This document shows, in pieces, positions 1 through 8,901 of a stretch of DNA of 33,863 bases. The notes beneath the pieces were generated by a model. That model was given only the letters and a program-made list of their open reading frames with translations, was not told the origin of the DNA and ran no database searches. Source of the DNA: Rugosibacter sp. (GTDB lineage: Bacteria > Pseudomonadota > Gammaproteobacteria > Burkholderiales > Rhodocyclaceae); the NCBI GenBank assembly GCA_004322535.1, contig SCUZ01000042.1, positions 1-33,863 on the forward strand, in the 5' to 3' direction. A program made the position numbers and the translations under genes. Numbering within the stretch: the stretch's first letter is position 1; each line of letters opens with the position of its first letter.

Positions 1-85
1 GATGTCGACGGGTGATGAGATGAGACAAAGTGGGCATTGCGAAATTCCTGCGATGACAATGGTGCGTAGTCTAGGAATTTGCGCT

Positions 86-115
86 GCAAAGCGGAAATAC
101 ATATTTCTGCTTTGC
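86..115. repeat. 30-bp near-perfect palindrome
   Basis: Arms of 14 bp (86-99 and 102-115) are complementary except at one position, with a two-base centre. The sequence is AT-rich in the middle and begins and ends with GCAAAGC/GCTTTGC. It lies downstream of the porin gene, beyond the stronger hairpin at 128-164. It could be an operator for a gene to the left of the window or a second transcript-end structure; the sequence alone does not decide. Confidence 0.5.
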
Positions 116-127
116 TTATACACAAAG

Positions 128-164
128 CCGAAAAGTCGGCGTTGGCAGTACGCCGACTTTTCGG
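128..164. terminator. 14-bp perfect stem, probable terminator of the porin gene
   Basis: Arms 128-141 and 151-164 are perfectly complementary (CCGAAAAGTCGGCG and its reverse complement) around a 9-nt loop. It sits 44 bp past the porin stop codon. Each arm carries a GC-rich stem foot and an A or T run, so it could terminate in either direction. The left arm and loop resemble the dispersed repeat described at 1454-1478. Confidence 0.65.
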
Positions 165-207
165 TAGATCACCACTAAATCCTGCTGATGGCGGGTTTGC
201 ATGGAGA

Positions 208-1416
208 TCAGAACGAATGCCGCAAGCCGACCTGCAGGCCGGACAGCTTGATGTCGTCGCCGGCGAACCCGGACGAGTTCTTGCCGAAGTCATATCCGCC
301 ACCGAAGCCATTGGTGGATGTCTTCTCATCATTCTTCAGGTAGGCATAGTTGGCTTTCAGCAGAGTGCGCTTGGACAGGCTGTGCTCATAGCCCAGTGTG
401 CAGAACTTGGCACCCGTGTTGTCATCCGCACCAGTGCTCTTGTCCAGGTCGCCGGCGTGGTAGTACTGCGCGGTGAGCTTGCCATTGGTGGTCACGTTAT
501 ACGTGCCGCCAATGCCCCAGACAGTTTGCTTGACATCGTTCAGGCTGCCGTCGGCCTTGGTTTGGGCATACAGCGCCCGCAGCGTGGCGACGCCAAAATC
601 ATAGCTGCCGCCCAGACGGAGTTCCCTGAGCTTCTGGTCGGAGCCGAGGTAGGTTTTCAAGGCGCCGGAACCATAAGGGGCAGAGCCTGTGACATCGTTC
701 TTTTCCGTTACCTTGGCGTAGGTCAGGCCAACCAGGACAGGGCCGTTGTTGTAGTTCAAGCCCAGGTCATAGGCCGAAGTGTTGAGTTTCGCGCCTGACG
801 TATCCGTCTTGTTTTCGTTGGCCATGTAGGCTGCGGTTGCCTGCAGTCCGGAGAATGAAGGTGTGGTGTAAGCGATGGCATTGCTAAAGCGCGTATCAAA
901 CAACGAGGCACTCGTGGCCGAACGGCTGGCGTCAGCACCAAATGCTGGCACGCCTTTCCCCGCATTGGCCAGCGCGCCACCGAGCTTGCCGAGGAGGGCA
1001 TAGTTGGTGCCAATGCCGTCATTGCCGGCATTGACATCCAACAAAGCCGAAAAAGCCCGGGTCGGGGTGGACAGGTTGCCGAGGATCACCTTGCCGAAAT
1101 TACCAGACAAGCCAGCAAAGCTGTCGCGGCTGGTGCCTAACGTACTTGCACTGTTGTCAAAGTTGGCGTTCGATTCAAACTGGAACAATGCGGTCAAGCC
1201 GTTGCCCAGGTTTTCCGTCCCCTTGAAGCCGAGGCGCGAACCATTGGTCGAGACGCGGGTGAAGTTGGGCGTATTGCCGGAGAGTGCGGCTGAACCACCA
1301 CTGACATTGATGATGTCAAAGGTGGCATCGGCCACGCCATAGATCGTGACATTGGATTGGGCAAGGGCCGCGCCGGAAAGACCGGCGATGGCAAGGGCGA
1401 TGAGTTTTTTCTGCAT
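208..1416 (-). CDS. Gram-negative general porin (Porin_4/OmpC-like)
   Basis: This is an outer-membrane beta-barrel porin of 402 residues that should form trimeric diffusion channels. A clear signal peptide covers residues 1-19 (MQKKLIALAIAGLSGAALA), and the mature protein opens with QSNVTIYGVADATFD, the usual start of betaproteobacterial porins. The chain ends in GLRHSF with a terminal Phe, the BAM recognition signal. Alternating Gly/aromatic strands typical of the family run throughout. An AGGAGA ribosome site lies five bases before the ATG. The gene is downstream of, and in the same direction as, the sulfate-binding-protein gene, but a hairpin and a dispersed repeat lie between them, so it probably has its own promoter. 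Substrate preference cannot be read from the sequence. Confidence 0.93.
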   Translation of the reverse strand: MQKKLIALAIAGLSGAALAQSNVTIYGVADATFDIINVSGGSAALSGNTPNFTRVSTNGSRLGFKGTENLGNGLTALFQFESNANFDNSASTLGTSRDSFAGLSGNFGKVILGNLSTPTRAFSALLDVNAGNDGIGTNYALLGKLGGALANAGKGVPAFGADASRSATSASLFDTRFSNAIAYTTPSFSGLQATAAYMANENKTDTSGAKLNTSAYDLGLNYNNGPVLVGLTYAKVTEKNDVTGSAPYGSGALKTYLGSDQKLRELRLGGSYDFGVATLRALYAQTKADGSLNDVKQTVWGIGGTYNVTTNGKLTAQYYHAGDLDKSTGADDNTGAKFCTLGYEHSLSKRTLLKANYAYLKNDEKTSTNGFGGGYDFGKNSSGFAGDDIKLSGLQVGLRHSF

Positions 1417-1453
1417 GGTTTTCTCCTAAGTAAAGGGGGATGAAACAAATGTA

Positions 1454-1478
1454 AAAAGTCGGCGCTGGTGACACGGCG
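1454..1478 (+). repeat. dispersed ~25-bp repeat, copy 1
   Basis: The copy reads AAAAGTCGGCG, then CTGGTGA, then CACGGCG. It matches the reverse complements of 5400-5424 and 13242-13266 at all but one position, and 32022-32046 more loosely. It sits in the gap between the sbp stop codon and the porin start codon. It is not part of any gene here. Confidence 0.75.
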
Positions 1479-1500
1479 AGCGGAACTGCTCAGCTCCGCT
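1479..1500. repeat. hairpin next to dispersed repeat, downstream of sbp
   Basis: AGCGGAACTG and CAGCTCCGCT form a stem with one mismatch around a two-base loop. It lies about 20 bp past the sbp stop. No T-run follows directly on the minus strand, although a T5 run comes about 25 bp later at the end of the adjoining repeat. It may help end the sbp transcript. Confidence 0.4.
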
Positions 1501-1518
1501 TTGCGTATCGACAGCGCG

Positions 1519-2523
1519 TTAGCGCGCGCTGATCTGGTCAAAAGTGCCGCCATCGGCAAAGTGCGTTTTCTGTGCCGTTTGCCAACCGCCAAAGACATCG
1601 TCAATCGTGATGAGCTTCACCGGCGCGAATTGCTTGGCATATTTGGTGGCAACTTTCTTGTCCGTCGGACGGTAATGGTTTTTACCGGCAATATCCTGCC
1701 CTTCGGGCGAATACAGATACTCAAGATAGGCTGTCGCTACTTTGCGCGTGCCGTGTTTATCGACGAATTTATCCACGATGCTGACGGGTGGTTCGGCCAG
1801 GATGGAAAGGGATGGCGTGACAATTTCAAACTTGTCCGGGCCCAGTTCCTTGACGGCCAGATAGGCTTCGTTTTCCCAGGCCAGCAGCACGTCGCCTATG
1901 CCACGCTCGACAAACGTGGTGGTCGAGCCACGCGCGCCGGAGTCCAGAACCTTGACATTGGCATAGAGCTTCTTGACGAATTCCTTGGCAGTCGCCTCGC
2001 TGCCACCCGGTTGCTTGAGCGCGTAAGCCCAGGCCGCCAGATAATTCCAGCGAGCGCCGCCGGAAGTCCTGGGGTTGGGCGTGATCACGCCAACATCGGG
2101 TTTGACGAGATCACTCCAGTCGCGGATGGCCTTCGGGTTTCCTTTGCGCACCAGAAAAACGATGGTCGAGGCATAGGGCGAAGCATTGTGCGGCAGGCGT
2201 TTTTGCCAGCCAGCGGGAATCAGTTGCGCCTTGTCATGCAGCGCATCGACATCGTAGGCCAGCGCCAGGGTGACGACATCGGCTTCGAGCCCGTCAATCA
2301 CCGCGCGGGCCTGCTTGCCGGAGCCGCCGTGGGATTGCTTGACGGTGACAGTATCGCCGGTCTTGGCTTTCCACTGCTTGGCAAAGGCGGCGTTGAAATC
2401 CTGGTACAGCTCGCGTGTCGGGTCATAAGACACATTGAGCAGCGTAATGTCCGCTGCATGGGTTGCGCTGACAGTGAGCAGGGAGATGCCGAGCAGGCCG
2501 GCAATCGCTAGAGGGCGACGCAT
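1519..2523 (-). CDS. sbp: periplasmic sulfate-binding protein of an ABC importer
   Basis: This is a periplasmic solute-binding protein for sulfate (possibly thiosulfate) that feeds a CysTWA-type ABC importer. The ATG at 2523 is preferred: it has an AAAGGAA ribosome site and is followed by a clean signal peptide (residues 1-23, ending THA). Family signatures are [10 protein letters not shown] (31-40), the [27 protein letters not shown] segment split over the first lobe, and [18 protein letters not shown] in the second lobe. The length of 334 residues fits Sbp/CysP. No permease or ATPase genes adjoin it, so it is an orphan binding protein that must work with subunits encoded elsewhere. Sbp and CysP are hard to separate without a tree. 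Confidence 0.93.
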   Translation of the reverse strand: MRRPLAIAGLLGISLLTVSATHAADITLLNVSYDPTRELYQDFNAAFAKQWKAKTGDTVTVKQSHGGSGKQARAVIDGLEADVVTLALAYDVDALHDKAQLIPAGWQKRLPHNASPYASTIVFLVRKGNPKAIRDWSDLVKPDVGVITPNPRTSGGARWNYLAAWAYALKQPGGSEATAKEFVKKLYANVKVLDSGARGSTTTFVERGIGDVLLAWENEAYLAVKELGPDKFEIVTPSLSILAEPPVSIVDKFVDKHGTRKVATAYLEYLYSPEGQDIAGKNHYRPTDKKVATKYAKQFAPVKLITIDDVFGGWQTAQKTHFADGGTFDQISAR

Positions 2524-2631
2524 GGTGTTTCCTTTCTGAATGAATTTGCGGAAAGGAACTGTAGCGTTTGGGTGCAAAAAAACTAACCAAGAAAAACAGA
2601 AATACTTATTCCATGGTGCATGATGCGCCGA

Positions 2632-3408
2632 TCAGAACTGCAACATGCCCTTCTTGATGTGGCCCGACACAGCCAGGTTCGCCAGCATGGGCAGCAGATT
2701 GAGGTGCGTGGCTTGGCGCAAATGCTGGGCGGCCGCTTGTAATTCGTCAAAAGTCTTGAGTCCGCGATTGGACGGGGATGGCAATCCGGCGGTAGTGCTG
2801 TGTGCTGTGGCTAGTGCGATGGCATTGCCTTCATCGCGTGATCGAATGACGATGACGTGATCGTCAAAAGCAGTTTTGATCTGCTTGATATTGTGATTGA
2901 AGTTTTTACGCCGTGACAGCAGATTGACGCACAACAGTCCCTCTTTTGCCAGGCGCGCTTTGCAGTCCAGATAAAACGGCAGCGAGTCGAGCCGGCCGGC
3001 ACGCGCGTTGCTGTCGAAGCCATCCACCAGAATGAGGTCATAGCGTTGCCTGGACTGGATCATGAAATCCGCTCCGTCGGCAAAGTGCAGGTGGAGGCGC
3101 TGCGGATCATCCGGCAGCTTGAAAAATTGCCGCGCGGCGGCTTCGACCCGTGGCTCGATTTCCACCACGGTTAGCTTGGCTTCGGGTCGGTAGCGCCACA
3201 GGAATTTGCATAGCGAGCCTGCGCCCAAACCCACCAGCAGGACGCGCTGTGGCCAGTCATCCGGGCGCAGCAGCAGGGGCAGCATCATCTCTCGTGTGTA
3301 TTCGAGTTCCAGCGCAAACGGTCGCGCGATGCGCATCGCGCCTTGCACCCAGTCGGAGCCAAAATGCAGATAACGCACACCGGCTTCTTCGCTGATATCG
3401 ATATTCAT
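2632..3408 (-). CDS. spermidine-synthase-like protein (Rossmann methyltransferase fold)
   Basis: The protein of about 258 residues has a spermidine synthase/SAM-methyltransferase core: a glycine loop VLLVGLGAGSL, an acidic residue after strand 2 (VVEIEPRV), FADGADFM and YDLILVDGFD. True aminopropyltransferases usually have GGGDG in the first loop and D-x-T-D-P at the last motif. Here these are GLGAG and DGFDSN, and the N-terminal strand domain is much reduced. Polyamine synthesis is therefore doubtful and the substrate is unknown. ATG 3408 is used; an upstream GTG at 3423 is also in frame and neither has a clear ribosome site. It lies 27-42 bp after kup in the same direction and is likely cotranscribed with it. 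Confidence 0.75.
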   Translation of the reverse strand: MNIDISEEAGVRYLHFGSDWVQGAMRIARPFALELEYTREMMLPLLLRPDDWPQRVLLVGLGAGSLCKFLWRYRPEAKLTVVEIEPRVEAAARQFFKLPDDPQRLHLHFADGADFMIQSRQRYDLILVDGFDSNARAGRLDSLPFYLDCKARLAKEGLLCVNLLSRRKNFNHNIKQIKTAFDDHVIVIRSRDEGNAIALATAHSTTAGLPSPSNRGLKTFDELQAAAQHLRQATHLNLLPMLANLAVSGHIKKGMLQF

Positions 3409-3450
3409 GTGTAGTTTTGTCACGCGGCAAGTATCTGCCGAGTTGACCTG

Positions 3451-5379
3451 TCAGAGCTCGATCTGAGTGCCGAGTTCGACGACGCGGTTGGTGGGTATTT
3501 TGAAATAAGCCGTTGCCGTGTCGGCATTACGGAACATCCAGATAAAGAGTACCTGTCGCCAGAAAATCATGGCCGGCACAGCATTCGGGACGATGGTTTC
3601 GCGGCCAAGAAAGAATGAGGTTTCCATCATCTCCAGCGGTGCCATTCCCTGCTCGCCTAGATGTTCCAAGGCGGCTGGAATATCGGGCGTATCTTTGAAG
3701 CCGTAATTCAGGATGACGCGGAAGAAACCTTGTGGAAGCGCTTCTGTCTGCATGCGATCGGCCGCATTGACATGCGGAATATCGCGCATTTTTACGTTGA
3801 GCAGAATCACCCGCTCGTGCAGCACCTTGTTGTGCAGCAAATTGTGCAGCATGGCACGCGGTACGCTGTCAGGTTGAGGCGTGAGGAAGATGCCGGTACC
3901 CGCAACGCGCTGCGGGCCGCCGTAGTCGAGGCTCTTGAGGAAGGCATCCAGCGGCATCGAGTCCTGTTGCAATTTTTTATAGAGCAGAGCACGGCCACGC
4001 TGCCAAGTGGAAAACAGGACAAAAACACTCAGACCCAGTACCAACGGAAACCACCCGCCATCAGCCACTTTCATTAGATTGGCGGATAAAAAAGCGAGAT
4101 CAACCACCATGAAAAAGGCAAGAAACAGCCCCGCCTGAAGCCAACTCCAGTTCCACAATGAACGCACCACAACGAAGGCGAGCACCGTGGTGAGCATCAT
4201 GGTCATTGTCACGGCAATGCCATAGGCGGCGGCAAGATTGGATGAGGTTTTGAAGCCCAACACCAGCGCAATCACGGCGACAAGCAGCAGCCAGTTGATG
4301 TTGGGAATGTAGATCTGTCCTTTTTCATGTTCCGAGGTGAACCTGACCTGAATGCGCGGGCAATAGCCGAGTTGCATGGCCTGACTGGTGAGCGAGAAAG
4401 CACCTGAGATGACCGCCTGCGAAGCGATGATGGTCGCTGCAGTCGCCAGCGCTACCATCGGGTAGAGCAGTTCTTCGGGCGCCAGCAAGAAGAAGGGATT
4501 CTTGATGGCGGCAGGATTGTCGAGTATCAGGGCACCCTGGCCGAGATAGTTGAGAAACAGGCAAGGAAAAACATAGACCAACCAGGCCCATTTGATCGGC
4601 CGGCGACCGAAATGACCCATGTCGGCATACAAGGCTTCGCCGCCGGTAATGGCCAGTACCACCGCGCCCAGAGCAAGAAAGCCGTGGCCTCGATTTTCGG
4701 CAAAAAAATGGATGGCATGCCAGGGGTTAATGGCAGTCAGGACACCTGGATGCTTGAGTATGCCTATCACACCAAGTGTGCCCAGAGTACCGAACCAGAA
4801 CAGCATCACCGGGCCGAACAATGCGCCAAGACTCGCCGTGCCGCGTGGCTGGACAAGGAAAATTCCGGTCAAAATGAACAGCGTGAGTGGCATGACATAG
4901 GGCTTGAACACCGGCGTTGCGACTTCCAAGCCCTCGACCGCAGAGAGCACCGACATTGCGGGTGTAATCACTGCATCGCCATAAAACAATGCAGCACCGA
5001 AAATTCCTAACCCGGTGAGAAACCACATCAAGCGTGGGCTGACGCCTTTAGTGCGCAGTACCAGCGCAGTCAGGGCCATGATGCCTCCCTCGCCACGGTT
5101 GTCGGCGCGGGTAATGAACTTCACATACTTGAAGGTGACGGTGATGGTCAGCGCCCAGAAGATCAGCGACAGGATACCGAGGATGTTTGCTGGCGTCACT
5201 GCCATCGCATGCGGGCCATTGAAGGCTTCTTTCATGGCGTAAAGCGGACTGGTACCGATATCGCCATACACCACGCCCATCGCGGCGATGGCCGTGGTAG
5301 CGAGGCGAGCACGAGCGCTTGACGTGTCGTCTGCACTGCCTGGAATTTCAGTTGTGTTGCTTTGCACCATCGGCCGCAT
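3451..5379 (-). CDS. kup: low-affinity potassium uptake protein Kup
   Basis: This is an inner-membrane K+/H+ symporter of the KUP/HAK/KT family, 642 residues long. The hallmark GDIGTSPLYA occurs at residues 39-48. About a dozen hydrophobic segments fill the first 450 residues, followed by a hydrophilic cytoplasmic C-terminal domain, as expected. Family motifs include YGDAVITPAMSVLSAVEGL and GGEALYADMGHFG. Two starts are possible: ATG 5379 with a weak AAGG upstream, or ATG 5370. A perfect TATAAT on the minus strand at 5378-5383 overlaps the first ATG, which would make 5370 a near-leaderless start if that box is used. It is followed by the spermidine-synthase-like gene. Confidence 0.95.
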   Translation of the reverse strand: MRPMVQSNTTEIPGSADDTSSARARLATTAIAAMGVVYGDIGTSPLYAMKEAFNGPHAMAVTPANILGILSLIFWALTITVTFKYVKFITRADNRGEGGIMALTALVLRTKGVSPRLMWFLTGLGIFGAALFYGDAVITPAMSVLSAVEGLEVATPVFKPYVMPLTLFILTGIFLVQPRGTASLGALFGPVMLFWFGTLGTLGVIGILKHPGVLTAINPWHAIHFFAENRGHGFLALGAVVLAITGGEALYADMGHFGRRPIKWAWLVYVFPCLFLNYLGQGALILDNPAAIKNPFFLLAPEELLYPMVALATAATIIASQAVISGAFSLTSQAMQLGYCPRIQVRFTSEHEKGQIYIPNINWLLLVAVIALVLGFKTSSNLAAAYGIAVTMTMMLTTVLAFVVVRSLWNWSWLQAGLFLAFFMVVDLAFLSANLMKVADGGWFPLVLGLSVFVLFSTWQRGRALLYKKLQQDSMPLDAFLKSLDYGGPQRVAGTGIFLTPQPDSVPRAMLHNLLHNKVLHERVILLNVKMRDIPHVNAADRMQTEALPQGFFRVILNYGFKDTPDIPAALEHLGEQGMAPLEMMETSFFLGRETIVPNAVPAMIFWRQVLFIWMFRNADTATAYFKIPTNRVVELGTQIEL

Positions 5380-5383
5380 TATA
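5378..5383 (-). promoter_or_regulatory. TATAAT -10 box at the kup start
   Basis: The minus strand reads CGCCTATAATGCGG here, a consensus -10 hexamer. No good -35 is seen 16-18 bp upstream, where part of the dispersed repeat lies. Transcription would begin near 5371, next to the second kup ATG at 5370. Confidence 0.4.
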
Positions 5384-5399
5384 GGCGAAACCTTGTTCC

Positions 5400-5424
5400 C
5401 GCCGTATCACCAGCGCCGACTTTT
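5400..5424 (-). repeat. dispersed ~25-bp repeat, copy 2
   Basis: On the minus strand this reads AAAAGTCGGCG, CTGGTGA, TACGGCG. It differs from copy 1 and from the scpA copy at a single common position. It lies between the Rieske remnant stop codon (5473) and the kup start, directly upstream of the kup -10 box. The bases just after it (GGCGGGAACAAGGTTTCGCC) can pair on themselves imperfectly. Confidence 0.75.
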
Positions 5425-5472
5425 GGCGGATTTTCTTGGCCGGCGGGCTGGTTTGCGACACAAAACCATCAG

Positions 5473-5787
5473 CTAACCGCGACCGACAAAAAGCTCGCCA
5501 CACTCTTGCACGGCAACCTTGAAGCATTCGAGCGGGAGCGTGCACGAACCTTCCACCGCTTCGCCGGTGCGACAGATGAAAGCGCCACCATGAAACGGAC
5601 ACTCGATAGTCTCTCCGCTGAGTTCGCCCTCGGATAGCGAAGCGGTGCCATGTGTGCACAGGTCGGACGTGGCAAAAAATTCGTTACCGACACGCTATGC
5701 CGCCACCGGCGTGCCGTCTTCCAATGTTACGCGGCGCATCGTGCCATTGGTTATTTCGTCGATGCGACAGACTTTAATCAAACCCAT
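5473..5787 (-). pseudogene. Rieske ferredoxin of aromatic-ring dioxygenase type, interrupted by one amber codon
   Basis: Read through a single TAG at codon 31 (5695-5697), this frame gives a 104-residue Rieske [2Fe-2S] ferredoxin of the BphF/NdoA type. It starts MGLIKVCRIDEI, and the cluster ligands are intact as C44-T-H46 and C63-P-F-H66. The usual GEFFATDDxCTHGxASL region appears as NEFFATSDLCTHGTASL. Such proteins carry electrons from a reductase to a ring-hydroxylating dioxygenase. The amber codon falls where homologues have an ordinary residue, usually aromatic, after VA. The rest of the frame is undamaged, so the lesion is recent, or is a sequencing error, or is suppressed. The gene follows the dehydrogenase at 5835-6608 and was probably cotranscribed with it. 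No oxygenase subunits are present. Confidence 0.8.
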
Positions 5788-5834
5788 TTTTACCCATTGT
5801 CCCTGTAAAAAAAAAGCGGCACCTTTTCCTCTGT

Positions 5835-6608
5835 TCATATATCAATCCCCTTATCACGCTTGCCAATGCTGATTCCTCCATCATTCAGGATAACGGTTCC
5901 CGTAATGAACTTGCCATCAGTTCTGGAGGCCAGCAGCGCATAGATGCCGGCATGATCTTCAGGCTTGGCCGCGAATCCCAAGGGGGTAATGGCGGCAATC
6001 ATGCTGGATACATCCTCTGCCGTTTGAGAGCCAAAAATCCGCGTCAAGGTGCCACCGGGGGCGACGCCATTCACACGGATATCCGGCGCAAGCTCCCAAG
6101 CCAGCGCGCGTATGAAGCCTAGTACCGCATGCTTGGTGGCGATGTACAGTGGTCCGCCCCCGCCGGTAAAAAAGCTGGAAGTGGATGCGGTAAAAATCAT
6201 GCAACCTTTGGATTTGCGCAAGGCCGCCAGGGAAGCTTTTGCGCCAAGAACATAGCCCTTGACATTGACATCAAAAAGCTCGCGATAGTTGCTCTCAAGC
6301 AACCTGACCTCTTGCGACTCAAGGCCAGCCATAAAATCCCAAATACCGGCATTACCCACGAAACAGTCAAGCTTGCCAAAACGTGCCACGGTGGCATCTA
6401 CTGCTTTTGTGTTGTCGGCATAATTTCTCACATCGCCCACCACGACTTCAACTTTGTCACCAAAGGCTTGTTTGAGGGTATGTGCGTCTTGTTCTTCCTT
6501 GACGAGCACGCCAACATGCGCGCCTTCGGCAATAAAGCGTGCCACAACGGCATAACCAATACCAGAACCCCCGCCGGTGACCAGAGCTACTTCTTCCTTT
6601 AAGCGCAT
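5835..6608 (-). CDS. cis-dihydrodiol dehydrogenase-like SDR (BphB/HcaB type)
   Basis: This is a 257-residue classical short-chain dehydrogenase. The NAD-binding TGGGSGIG lies at 11-18, NAG at 86-88, and the catalytic triad as S142, Y155 and K159 (YIATK). Its closest look is to enzymes that oxidise aromatic cis-dihydrodiols to catechols: [18 protein letters not shown] at the start, [11 protein letters not shown], and [26 protein letters not shown] 6608 is preferred because a purine-rich GGGGGGAA precedes it; a longer frame upstream to 6683 has no support. The Rieske ferredoxin remnant lies 47 bp downstream, so the pair looks like what is left of an aromatic dioxygenase cluster. The true substrate is unknown. 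Confidence 0.85.
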   Translation of the reverse strand: MRLKEEVALVTGGGSGIGYAVVARFIAEGAHVGVLVKEEQDAHTLKQAFGDKVEVVVGDVRNYADNTKAVDATVARFGKLDCFVGNAGIWDFMAGLESQEVRLLESNYRELFDVNVKGYVLGAKASLAALRKSKGCMIFTASTSSFFTGGGGPLYIATKHAVLGFIRALAWELAPDIRVNGVAPGGTLTRIFGSQTAEDVSSMIAAITPLGFAAKPEDHAGIYALLASRTDGKFITGTVILNDGGISIGKRDKGIDI

Positions 6609-6773
6609 GATTCCCCCCTTTTTATGATGTAAGAATTTTAAGCGTGAGTCGGTAAAACTGTTGGCAAAATAATCGCAACTCATGCCAGAAGGCTACACGA
6701 AAGGCGCCTGCCGACACCTTGTTTTTTGCGCGGTTGTTTTGCCTATCGGCACCAAGGCGTACGATGAGGTTTT

Positions 6774-8759
6774 TTAAATATCAGCTTCGACCAAATGCCC
6801 ATTCGCTTCCATCCAAACACGGCGCGAGGCCGCCTCGCCCTTGCCCATGAGCAGATTGAACATGGCTTTGGTTTGCGCGGCAAGCCGCTCGGTGACGGGT
6901 AATACACGACGAGTTGCCGGGTCCATGGCGGTTTCGCGCAATTGTTCGGGATTCATTTCGCCCAGGCCCTTGAACCGACCGACTTCAATCGCGCTTTGGG
7001 CAACGCCTTCTTTCATGAGGCGATCTTTCATGGCGGCGAGCTCTCCTTCGTCAAGCGCATACAGCCGGCGCGCGGGCCGTTTCTTGCCGCTAGCAGGGAC
7101 GTCAATGCGATAGAGCGGAGGTTGCGCGATATGCACATGGCCTGCCGTAATGAGAGCCGGGAAGTGCCGGTAAAACAGCGTGAGCAACAAGGTTTGGATA
7201 TGTGCGCCATCTACGTCGGCATCTGACATGATGATGACTTTGCCATAACGCAAGGTGGATAGATCAGCTGTCGCGCTGTCATGCGGGTCTATCCCCAGGG
7301 CCACCGCAATGTCATGAATTTCTGCATTGGCAAACAGGCGTCCGGCGTCAATTTCCCAGGAATTCTGGACTTTGCCGCGCAAGGGCAAAATCGCCTGGGT
7401 TTCCTTGTTGCGCGCCATTTTGGCCGATCCACCGGCGGAATCTCCCTCCACCAAAAAAAGTTCGTTTTCGGTCAATAAAGTGGATTCGCAATCTGAAAGC
7501 TTGCCGGGCAACACGGCAACGCCTGACTGTTTTCTTTTTTCCACTTTCTGTGCATTTTTTTGCCGTGCAAGGGCTTGGTGTATGGCTAACTCTGCAATGG
7601 CGCGGCCCGCTTCAACGTGTTGATTAAGCCATATTTCGAAGGGATCGCGAATCATGCTGGATACCAGCTTGACGGCTTCACGCGAATTGAGTTTTTCTTT
7701 GACCTGGCCTTGAAACTGCGGGTCAAGCAGGCGCGTGGATAATACATAGGCCATGCGGCTGCAGACATCATCCTGCTGCAACTTGACACCGCGCGGCAGC
7801 AGGGCGCGGTGCTCGATGAAGGATTTAACTGCCTCGAAAACACCGGCGCGCAATCCGGCTTCATGCGTGCCGCCAGCCACGGTAGGAATCAGATTGACAT
7901 ACGATTCGGAGGCGACGGCTTCAATAAACCAACCGATGACCCAGGCGGCGCCTTCACCAGAGGCGAAGTCAGGATGATCGGTATGGGCATATTTTTCGGC
8001 GGCATACAGCGGGGCGATATTTTCAGCGCTCCCTGCCAGTTCTATCAGATAGCCCGCCAGGCCTTGCGGGTAGCTCCAGGTTTTGCTGCTGATGCTGCCG
8101 TTGGCTTGTTCAGTATCAAGGCGCACAGTGACGCCAGGCAGCAGCACGGCTTTTGAGCGCAACAGGCGCTCTAGCTCAATCGATGACACGGTGGGGGTAT
8201 CGAAATACTTTCCGTCAGGCCACACGCTCACACGGGTACCGGTTTGTTTGCCGCAGGTACCGGCTTCTTGCAGCGGACTGATTTTTTCGCCGCCTTCTGA
8301 AAAGTCGATTTGCCATATCTTGCCTTCGCGACGCACTTCAACCGCTACGCGCTTGGACAACGCATTAGTGACCGCCACGCCCACGCCATGCAACCCGCCA
8401 GAAAAAGCATAGGCGGAATTGCCCGAGCGTTTATCAAACTTGCCGCCGGCATGCAGGCGCGTAAAGGCCAGGACAACCACAGGAATTTTTTCTTCCGGAT
8501 GCATGCCGACAGGTATGCCCCGGCCATCATCAACGACGGTAATCGCTCCGCCCTGGTGGAGTGTGACATGAATATTCTTCGCGTATCCGCCCAGGGCTTC
8601 ATCGGCGGCGTTGTCGATTACTTCCTGAATGATGTGCGCGGGTGAATCTGTTCGGGTGTACATGCCCGGCCGCTCGCGCACAGGCTCTAGGCCTTTCAGA
8701 ACGCGAAAGGAGGATTCATCATAAGCGCTTGCGCGGCTATCAGAGGCTTTGGTGGCCAT
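6774..8759 (-). CDS. parE: DNA topoisomerase IV subunit B
   Basis: This is the ATPase subunit of topoisomerase IV, which decatenates daughter chromosomes together with ParC. It is 661 residues long, close to other ParE proteins and shorter than GyrB of proteobacteria, which carries an insert. The GHKL ATPase motifs are EVIDNAADEA (46-55), DDGRGIPV (77-84) and GGLHGVGVAVTNALS (121-135). The TOPRIM domain begins with LVEGDSAGGSA (436-446) and continues to the metal-binding MSDADVDGAHI. The end, GKGEAASRRVWMEANG, is typical. parC is not adjacent. It is transcribed divergently from the alpha/beta hydrolase, across a 142-bp gap. Confidence 0.96.
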   Translation of the reverse strand: MATKASDSRASAYDESSFRVLKGLEPVRERPGMYTRTDSPAHIIQEVIDNAADEALGGYAKNIHVTLHQGGAITVVDDGRGIPVGMHPEEKIPVVVLAFTRLHAGGKFDKRSGNSAYAFSGGLHGVGVAVTNALSKRVAVEVRREGKIWQIDFSEGGEKISPLQEAGTCGKQTGTRVSVWPDGKYFDTPTVSSIELERLLRSKAVLLPGVTVRLDTEQANGSISSKTWSYPQGLAGYLIELAGSAENIAPLYAAEKYAHTDHPDFASGEGAAWVIGWFIEAVASESYVNLIPTVAGGTHEAGLRAGVFEAVKSFIEHRALLPRGVKLQQDDVCSRMAYVLSTRLLDPQFQGQVKEKLNSREAVKLVSSMIRDPFEIWLNQHVEAGRAIAELAIHQALARQKNAQKVEKRKQSGVAVLPGKLSDCESTLLTENELFLVEGDSAGGSAKMARNKETQAILPLRGKVQNSWEIDAGRLFANAEIHDIAVALGIDPHDSATADLSTLRYGKVIIMSDADVDGAHIQTLLLTLFYRHFPALITAGHVHIAQPPLYRIDVPASGKKRPARRLYALDEGELAAMKDRLMKEGVAQSAIEVGRFKGLGEMNPEQLRETAMDPATRRVLPVTERLAAQTKAMFNLLMGKGEAASRRVWMEANGHLVEADI

Positions 8760-8809
8760 GGTCGAATATCACTAGAGTTGTCGTGGGCTAAGAAGAAAAT
8801 CTCGCGTGG

Positions 8810-8815
8810 ATTGTA
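8810..8815 (-). promoter_or_regulatory. possible -10 box for parE
   Basis: TACAAT on the minus strand lies about 50 bp before the parE start codon. No convincing -35 accompanies it at 16-18 bp. The gap 8760-8901 also has to hold the promoter of the divergent hydrolase, which I could not identify. Confidence 0.3.
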
Positions 8816-8901
8816 GTCGAACACTTGTGGATCGAATCGCCGTGGATCTTGCGCAGGACCTATCCGCAGAGCGCATCAGCATGCGCTGCTAAACTGTGAA
8901 A

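Noticed and set aside
1468-2511. A 347-codon plus-strand open frame opposite sbp
   Set aside because: It is the antisense shadow of a clear sulfate-binding protein, with no family features or ribosome site.
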